Positions 1 through 5,152 of a stretch of DNA of 7,096 bases are shown here, in pieces (positions within the stretch are counted from its first letter, which is position 1; every line of letters starts with the position of its first letter). This DNA is from Gemmatimonadaceae bacterium (GTDB taxonomy: Bacteria > Latescibacterota > UBA2968 > UBA8231), in NCBI GenBank assembly GCA_002726335.1, contig PBSR01000199.1, positions 1-7,096 of the forward strand, given 5' to 3'. The notes beneath the pieces are model-generated. The model was given only the letters and a program-made list of their open reading frames with translations, was not told where the DNA came from and searched no databases. The position numbers were made by a program, and so were the translations under genes.

Positions 1-1
1 G

Positions 2-730
2 ACGTTGTCACACGTTCTCGACATGGCCGGGATCCGCAGCGAAGCGACCCGCGTGAAGCTCCACAGCTTCGACGGGTACTCCACCTCGATTCCGCTCGAG
101 CGGGCGCTGCGAGACGAGGTGATTCTCGCCTGGGAGATGAACGGCGAGCCCCTGCCGGCGCGGCACGGATTTCCCCTGCGCCTGATCAATCCCGGCCACT
201 ACGGACAGAAGATGCCCAAGTGGATCACCCGTATAGAGTTGATCGACGAGGCCTACCTCGGATACTGGGAGAGGAAGCCGGAAGACCAGCAGGTCAAATG
301 GTCGGATGAAGCCGTCGCCACAGTGAATTCCCGCATCGATGCGCCGCTGTCGACGTGGGACGACACCACAGACACGGCCAGCGGCGGCGGGGCCTTCTCG
401 CCAGAAACGGTGCGCGGCGCATCGGGAGACAGCTACACGATTCACGGAATCGCCATGGCGGGCGAACGGACGCTGAAACGTGTGGAGGTGAGCACGGATG
501 ACGGTCGGTCCTGGGCCGATGCGACGATCACGTCGCGAAGCCTGCCGAACGTATGGGTCACCTGGACGTTCGAATGGGCCATCCCGTCCACGGCCGACTA
601 CTACATCAACGTCAGGGCCACCGACATCGACGGAGTGATTCAGCCCGAGGTGGACGAAGGACTGGATGTGTACGACGGCCGCACCAGCTGGCACCGTGTG
701 TTCGTCGTCGTCATCCGACGGGACACGTGA
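2..730 (+). CDS. Sulfite oxidase-like molybdopterin oxidoreductase, C-terminal part (5' truncated by window edge)
   Basis: The reading frame is open to the left edge, so the TTG at base 5 is probably not a start; about 242 residues are visible. The first part matches the end of the molybdopterin-binding domain of the sulfite oxidase family: LAWEMNGEPLP, HGFPLRLI, PGHYGQKMPKW and TRIEL (about bases 125-240). In that family the HGFPLRL and KW segments line the cofactor pocket. From about base 340 an Ig-like dimerisation domain follows, with VEVSTDDGRSW, a WTFEW strand and the hallmark RATDIDGVIQPE. Enzymes of this family oxidise sulfite or reduce related oxygenated substrates, usually in the periplasm. 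The cofactor-ligating cysteine and any export signal lie upstream of the window, so substrate and location cannot be decided. The next gene begins 218 bases downstream behind its own promoter, so no operon link is apparent. The family is clear; the exact enzyme (sulfite oxidase, SorA/SoxC-like or nitrate reductase-like) is open. Confidence 0.9.
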   Translation, partial: TLSHVLDMAGIRSEATRVKLHSFDGYSTSIPLERALRDEVILAWEMNGEPLPARHGFPLRLINPGHYGQKMPKWITRIELIDEAYLGYWERKPEDQQVKWSDEAVATVNSRIDAPLSTWDDTTDTASGGGAFSPETVRGASGDSYTIHGIAMAGERTLKRVEVSTDDGRSWADATITSRSLPNVWVTWTFEWAIPSTADYYINVRATDIDGVIQPEVDEGLDVYDGRTSWHRVFVVVIRRDT

Positions 731-840
731 AAAGCTTGCCACTAGAAGTCATATAGAAACAATATCTTACGGGATCAACCGAGAATCACGGGTGCTCATG
801 ATTCGTGGCGGGACACGGAGAAAAAAGTTTGGACTTGTCC

Positions 841-869
841 TTGACGATGCCCTCAACCGGGACTAGAGT
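841..869 (+). promoter_or_regulatory. Predicted sigma70-type promoter for the 949-2889 gene
   Basis: A TTGACG -35 box (841-846) and a TAGAGT -10 box (864-869) are separated by 17 bases. The -35 matches 5 of 6 consensus bases and the -10 matches 4 of 6, including the critical first T, second A and last T. An A-tract lies just upstream (821-826) and could act as an UP element. A small palindrome, GGAC-TT-GTCC (831-840), abuts the -35 box and could be an operator, although arms this short may be chance. Transcription would start near base 876, giving a leader of about 73 bases. This is motif inference only; sigma factor preferences of the host are unknown. Confidence 0.45.
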
Positions 870-934
870 TCACGGTCGCAACGTAATATCCCCGGCGAAG
901 TGCCGGATTCAACCTCATTCCATCCTTCACAATC

Positions 935-940
935 AGGAGA
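935..940 (+). promoter_or_regulatory. Shine-Dalgarno that fixes the start at ATG 949
   Basis: AGGAGA lies 8 bases before the ATG at 949, which is ideal spacing. The frame is open further upstream to a GTG at 805, but that extension would place the predicted promoter inside the coding region and put 48 residues in front of a clean signal peptide. The ATG at 949 is therefore preferred. Confidence 0.8.
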
Positions 941-948
941 CAGATCTC

Positions 949-2889
949 ATGACCAGAAGGATAACGGCGGTACTGGCAGTTCTCGTCCTGACAGTCGGGA
1001 CGGCGAGCGCCCAGTTTCTTCATATCGGTGATCCGAACGTTCAACTCGCGGATCTGACCAGCGGCGGCAAGCCCAACACGTTGAGCATTTCCGGACTGGC
1101 GCCGATCAGCGGGTACGCCTTCGATGGTTCCGGTCTCGACGTGCCTTTCACCCTGGAGGGTTCCGGCGCCACGGTGTGGTTGATCATCTATACTGCGGGT
1201 CACAAGGCCCCTTTCACGATCGCGGGTGAGGGTCCCGGGCCGTACGCCGATCCGGAACATGCCGGAGCCGGTTGGCATGTCTTTGACGGCGTCGATGTTC
1301 TCGTCTTCAAGTCACCGGGTGAGCGTTTCGGTGAGGGCGCCAATGTTATCTCCTGGAACGGTCGGAACATGGCCGGCGATGTTGTCCCCGCCGGTTCCTA
1401 TGATCTCTTCCTGGCCGCCTTCGACGACGAAGCGACGCCGCACGTGGTCGGTGTTGCCGCCCGCCAGTTCGGCAGCGGCAAGACGATCTATTTCAACACC
1501 CAGCGTGGAGAGTTCGTCAACTTCGCCGACGGTGAAGTGAACAACATGGAGAACGACTGGATCGACAACCTCGAGGGTTTCGATCTCGTCGGTAACCAGG
1601 CTGTGATCGACGCCTGCGGCGATCGCGAGGGCTGTCCCGCGGGTATCATTTCGGCGACACCGCTGAATCCAGCACGCACCGAGTGGATCGGCAATTCACG
1701 CGGCGGCGGCACGGGCTGGCTCTATCGCTTCAGCTACGACTGGGCGACGCGCCAGATCACGATGAACGAGGACTGGGGAGTCGACAACGGCGCCGTGAAC
1801 GGGATCCTGAACACGGGCGACATCCTGCCCGGGCGTCAGTATGCATCCACCACCGACCCGTCGAAGGGTGAGGTCTTCTTCACCGCAGGCGTCTCCGGTA
1901 CCGTCAGCAAGATCGCAACCTGGAAAGTCGGCGACGCTTCCTTTGTTCCCGGCAAGGAGTGGGATCTGACGGATCTGTTCCTCTATGACAACAACGGGTC
2001 CGATCGCTCCGGTGGGCCGGGAACGCTGGCACGTCACGCCAACGGCGATCCCGATCCCTCGGGTCTGACCATGTCCGGTCACCACACGTCGTTGACGATG
2101 CGCATGGACTACAATGGCAACATCAAGTACATGAACCGCAACGGCGACGGCTTCGGCGATTCTCGCGTGTTCGCCGACGGTTCTTTCGGCGACCTGGCCT
2201 ATGGTCACACGGAAGCTCCGGCTTTCAAGTACAGCCTCTACGCCACCGACTACGGTTGGGTGACCAACATCGAGGCCGGCACGGACAACACGAAGAACGG
2301 CTTCATGCTCGGGGAAGACGGCTCCGGTCTGTTCTTCTTCGAGCCGAAGCAGATTCCGCTCTCGTGGCCCCAGTACAATGTCGTCATCAATGAAGGCGGC
2401 GACTGGGACGGCGTCTACATGACCGTCGGTGGCTTCGGCGACGCGGCTGCAGCCAACGACTTCATCCCCGAGCCCCAGCCGGACGATGAAGGCAACGTGC
2501 CCCTCGCCATCCTCTCCCGCTACCCGGTCGTGCAGTTGCCCTATGACCACAAGCGGGTCGCTCTGGGCACGCCGGCAACGGCCGTTCTGGAGCGTGAGGG
2601 CGCGACGCCCGATGCCTACTCTGTCAGCGATACCTACCCGAACCCCTTCAACCCCGAGACCTCGATCCGCTTCGAGCTGCCGTGGGCCACGGATATGAAG
2701 GTCACCGTGTACAACGACCAGGGACAGGCGGTACGCACGCTGGTCAACGAGACACTGGCGGCGGGTACGTTCGACATCACGTGGGACGGACGTGACAGCG
2801 ATGGTCGTGAAGTGTCCACGGGTCTGTATCTGTTCCTCGTGGAAGGTCCGAACCTGCGGACCTACAAGAAGGTCACCTATCTGAAGTAG
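949..2889 (+). CDS. Secreted protein with FlgD-like domains and a C-terminal Por/T9SS-type sorting domain
   Basis: This is a 646-residue protein. The N-terminus MTRRITAVLAVLVLTVGTASAQ is a classical signal peptide with an AxA cleavage site near residues 19-21. Residues about 58-175 resemble a FlgD-type Ig fold, with VISWNGRNMAGDVVPAGSYD at 133-152. The middle, about 180-545, has no domain I recognise. It is rich in Gly, Asp, Asn and aromatics, holds a lone cysteine pair (C223 and C229) that could form a disulfide, and has an Asp/Asn-rich patch, NRNGDGFGD at 396-404, that could bind calcium. Residues about 560-646 form a C-terminal domain with YPNPFNPETSIRFELP, VTVYNDQGQAVRTLV, WDGRDSDGREVSTGLYLFL and a final KKVTYLK. 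This is the style of type A sorting tails of the type IX secretion system and of FlgD Ig domains in FCB-group bacteria. The protein probably ends up outside the cell or on its surface, possibly as a structural or adhesive component. No catalytic motif is visible. It has its own promoter upstream and a hairpin downstream. Confidence 0.85.
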   Translation: MTRRITAVLAVLVLTVGTASAQFLHIGDPNVQLADLTSGGKPNTLSISGLAPISGYAFDGSGLDVPFTLEGSGATVWLIIYTAGHKAPFTIAGEGPGPYADPEHAGAGWHVFDGVDVLVFKSPGERFGEGANVISWNGRNMAGDVVPAGSYDLFLAAFDDEATPHVVGVAARQFGSGKTIYFNTQRGEFVNFADGEVNNMENDWIDNLEGFDLVGNQAVIDACGDREGCPAGIISATPLNPARTEWIGNSRGGGTGWLYRFSYDWATRQITMNEDWGVDNGAVNGILNTGDILPGRQYASTTDPSKGEVFFTAGVSGTVSKIATWKVGDASFVPGKEWDLTDLFLYDNNGSDRSGGPGTLARHANGDPDPSGLTMSGHHTSLTMRMDYNGNIKYMNRNGDGFGDSRVFADGSFGDLAYGHTEAPAFKYSLYATDYGWVTNIEAGTDNTKNGFMLGEDGSGLFFFEPKQIPLSWPQYNVVINEGGDWDGVYMTVGGFGDAAAANDFIPEPQPDDEGNVPLAILSRYPVVQLPYDHKRVALGTPATAVLEREGATPDAYSVSDTYPNPFNPETSIRFELPWATDMKVTVYNDQGQAVRTLVNETLAAGTFDITWDGRDSDGREVSTGLYLFLVEGPNLRTYKKVTYLK

Positions 2890-2927
2890 GGTGGCACAGC
2901 AGACGTAAGTACAGCAACATGCACCAC

Positions 2928-2965
2928 CGGGGGGATGCCGTCGGCACGCCGTCAGCATCCCCCCG
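2928..2965 (+). terminator. GC-rich hairpin after the 949-2889 gene (terminator or attenuator)
   Basis: CGGGGGGATGC (2928-2938) pairs perfectly with GCATCCCCCCG (2955-2965), an 11-bp stem around a 16-base loop. Within the loop CGG-CACG-CCG (2942-2951) can form a further 3-bp hairpin. It begins 39 bases after the TAG stop. The bases that follow (AGTTGTGTTCC) are only moderately T-rich, so intrinsic termination may be incomplete. The element could instead protect the 3' end of the upstream message or reduce read-through into the next gene. Confidence 0.6.
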
Positions 2966-3012
2966 AGTTGTGTTCCTGTCCCGCACCCCAATCCAGCGCC
3001 GCGTCCTTGCTC

Positions 3013-3018
3013 GAGGAG
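3013..3018 (+). promoter_or_regulatory. Shine-Dalgarno for the 3030-5138 gene
   Basis: GAGGAG sits 11 bases before ATG 3030 and 5 bases before an in-frame TTG at 3024. Either could be the true start; they differ by two residues (Leu-Ala). ATG 3030 directly precedes a well-formed signal peptide and is chosen. The longer frame beginning at ATG 2919 would translate through the hairpin at 2928-2965 and has no ribosome site, so it is not used. Confidence 0.6.
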
Positions 3019-3029
3019 ATCGATTGGCG

Positions 3030-5138
3030 ATGGTCCCCCTCCGTCGTGCCTACCTGACTTTCGCGTCTCTGCTGGCGCTTGTCGTCACCGCTGGCGCACA
3101 GCTGCAACAGCAGGACATCACCACCTGGCCGTCCACGAGCCACTACCTGGCCTACGTCGAGTTTCCTTCGGCCCAGGACGGTACGATCCGCATCGGTGCT
3201 GGTGGTACGTACACACTCTACCTGAACGGCGATCTCGTCGGCAGCGATGACGATCCGGCGACGGTGGAAACGTGGGACGTGGGGTACAGCAACCGTACCA
3301 ACACCATCGCCGTCGTCCTGGAGCACGCTGGTGATGATTCCCCTCATGGTCTGTTCGCCGTACTGCAATCCCAGGACGTGCTCGTCGTCAGTTCGGCCCT
3401 CGACCGCACGACGCCCTGGTTCTGGACCGGGACGGCACTGCCGAATGAAGCCGGCGCGGACTGGACCGAACTCCGACTCAATCGCCTGGATCGCCATGAG
3501 GAGAACGGCGAGCCGGTGGTCTGGGAGCCGGTACAGACCGGCACCCTGTCGCCAGCAGCTTTCGCCGACTTTGCCGATCTCGACCTGACCCGGGCGCACA
3601 GCGTCGCGGGCTTCCCGGGGGGGCTCGATGGCAGCGGCAGCGGCTTGCGGCTGCGTTCTCTGGAGGGGGTGAACACCGCTTTCGGCTCGCTGTCACAGGA
3701 TCCGAACCTCATCGACGGTGATATCTCCACGTCCGTGTCCTTCCGTCGTGGCGCCTCGGCCCTGTTGCAGGGAGTCAGGACCGATCTCGGCCGCCTGATC
3801 ACGATCGACGCCGTCCGGGTCGTCACCCAGCCCCCCGGAAGCTCGGGCTCCTTCGCCGACAATTCACTGCGTGGTTACAGCATTCTCGTCAGCAAGGATG
3901 GCGTGGACTTCATAGAGATCGCCGCCCGCAACCAGATCGAAGACTTCCGGGAAACATCCGTGACGTTTTCGCCGATCTCGGTCAGGCACGTACTGCTGCG
4001 AGTCACGGAGTTTTCGGCCCGGGATGCTGCCCCCCGCGTGGGGGAGATGGAGGTCTTCGGCTCCGGCGTCGTGCCCGCCGGCAGCTTCCGCTCGCCGCCA
4101 CTCGATCTGGGTACGTCGGCGGCCAAGAACTTCGATCAGGTTCGCTGGACGGGAGACGTACCAGAGGACTCGGACCTGTCCCTCCGCTTCCGTAGCGGGG
4201 ATGGCGAGTCCTGGAGCGACTGGTCGGCGTGGAGCTTGGGGAGGAGTATCGATCTGGACGTACCCGAGCCCCGTGTTCTGCTCCAGTACGAAGTGACCAT
4301 GGTGACTCGCGATCAAACCCTCGGCCCGCGGCTCGACAGTCTCATCGTGACCTTCGACGAGAGTGATCTGCCCGTAGCCCGGGCGGCGGCGTCCATTCTG
4401 CCAGGAGAGGTCGAGATCGGTGCGATCACGGATTTCGTCTACACCCTGGACATCGAGACCGATGCCGCGAGCGCCGGGGTGGCCCGCGTGGTTCTGCTGA
4501 CGCCGTATCCCGCCACCTTCGATCTGGCCGGCGTCGGCGGGGCTACGCCTGATGCGGCGACAACGTACGCGACCAATGATTCCCTCGTTCTTGGTTTCGA
4601 GCCACCCTTGACGGCCAGTACGCAACTGACGATTCCGTTCCGGACACGGTTGCTGTCGGCCAGTCACGACTTCAACGGGCTGGTCTTCAGCCCCGGATCG
4701 AGCAATCCACTGCGGGCAACATCACGAGATGGCGTCGATGCCACAGGGCTGCCGCTGACGACGCTGGTGGAGTCCCTCACCTTTGACATCGCCATCCTCA
4801 GCGAGGTCGGCGCCCGGCCAGGCGTGTTCACGCCAAACGGGGACGGCAGCAACGATGTCGGTGTCGTCGGCTTCGTCCTCGGCCGCGTCACCGAGGCGCC
4901 GGTGCGCGTCGAGATCTACGACGTGGGCGGTCGCCTGCGCCGGAGCCTGACCGAGCAGATTCTGCGGGCCGGCAGTTTTCTGGCAGCAGGTGACGCTGGC
5001 GCAGGATTGCCTGGTGCCTGGGACGGACGGGACGAGGACGGCCATCTCGTCCCTCCTGGAATCTATCTGTATCGCGTGGTCGTCGACCTCGAGCCGACCG
5101 ATGCCGAGTCCGCGGGCGTCATCGGTGTGGTCTACTGA
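3030..5138 (+). CDS. Secreted multidomain protein with discoidin-like (F5/8 type C) and C-terminal FlgD-like domains
   Basis: This is a 702-residue protein. A signal peptide (MVPLRRAYLTFASLLALVVT, then AGAQ) is cleaved near residue 23. Residues about 38-118 look like a jelly-roll domain of the kind found at the front of sugar-active enzymes (YTLYLNGDLVGSDDDP, then an NTIAVVLEH strand). Residues about 207-345 resemble an F5/8 type C (discoidin) domain, with DPNLIDGDISTSVSF, VRTDLGRLITIDAVRV, GYSILVSKDGVDF and a final VGEMEVFG; this family binds carbohydrates or lipids. Residues about 350-443 are an Ig-like segment (SFRSPPLDLG, then SWSDWSAWSLG). Residues about 446-585 form another beta-rich segment that I cannot name. 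Residues about 590-702 are a C-terminal domain with FTPNGDGSNDV, VRVEIYDVGGRLRRSL and AWDGRDEDGHLVPPGIYLYR. It combines the FTPNGDG signature of gliding-motility-type C-termini with a FlgD-type ending. No catalytic residues are evident. Likely role: surface-exposed or secreted binding protein. It is followed after 14 bases by the next gene, suggesting cotranscription. Confidence 0.82.
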   Translation: MVPLRRAYLTFASLLALVVTAGAQLQQQDITTWPSTSHYLAYVEFPSAQDGTIRIGAGGTYTLYLNGDLVGSDDDPATVETWDVGYSNRTNTIAVVLEHAGDDSPHGLFAVLQSQDVLVVSSALDRTTPWFWTGTALPNEAGADWTELRLNRLDRHEENGEPVVWEPVQTGTLSPAAFADFADLDLTRAHSVAGFPGGLDGSGSGLRLRSLEGVNTAFGSLSQDPNLIDGDISTSVSFRRGASALLQGVRTDLGRLITIDAVRVVTQPPGSSGSFADNSLRGYSILVSKDGVDFIEIAARNQIEDFRETSVTFSPISVRHVLLRVTEFSARDAAPRVGEMEVFGSGVVPAGSFRSPPLDLGTSAAKNFDQVRWTGDVPEDSDLSLRFRSGDGESWSDWSAWSLGRSIDLDVPEPRVLLQYEVTMVTRDQTLGPRLDSLIVTFDESDLPVARAAASILPGEVEIGAITDFVYTLDIETDAASAGVARVVLLTPYPATFDLAGVGGATPDAATTYATNDSLVLGFEPPLTASTQLTIPFRTRLLSASHDFNGLVFSPGSSNPLRATSRDGVDATGLPLTTLVESLTFDIAILSEVGARPGVFTPNGDGSNDVGVVGFVLGRVTEAPVRVEIYDVGGRLRRSLTEQILRAGSFLAAGDAGAGLPGAWDGRDEDGHLVPPGIYLYRVVVDLEPTDAESAGVIGVVY

Positions 5139-5152
5139 AACGCTGACGATCG

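Noticed and set aside
8..742. Minus-strand open frame opposite the oxidoreductase
   Set aside because: The plus-strand translation has clear sulfite oxidase family motifs throughout; the antisense product has none.
736..765. TTGCCA with a CAATAT 18 bases downstream as a possible promoter just after the oxidoreductase gene
   Set aside because: The -10 matches only 3 of 6 consensus positions; the 841-869 pair is clearly better.
783..804. Small inverted repeat GAATCA...TGATTC in the first intergenic region, considered as a terminator for the oxidoreductase gene
   Set aside because: Only 6 bp, AT-containing, with a 10-base loop and no following T-run; not distinguishable from chance.
805..948. 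N-terminal extension of the 646-residue protein from GTG 805
   Set aside because: It would precede a complete signal peptide, overlap the likely promoter at 841-869, and ignore the well-spaced AGGAGA before ATG 949.
1696..2991. Long open frame of 431 codons on the minus strand opposite the 646-residue gene
   Set aside because: It lies antisense to a gene with clear signal peptide and tail domain. The translation is rich in Arg, Val, Gly and His without domains, as expected of a GC-rich shadow frame.
2919..3029. N-terminal extension of the 702-residue protein from ATG 2919
   Set aside because: It would encode through the strong hairpin, lacks a ribosome site, and places 37 residues before a clean signal peptide.
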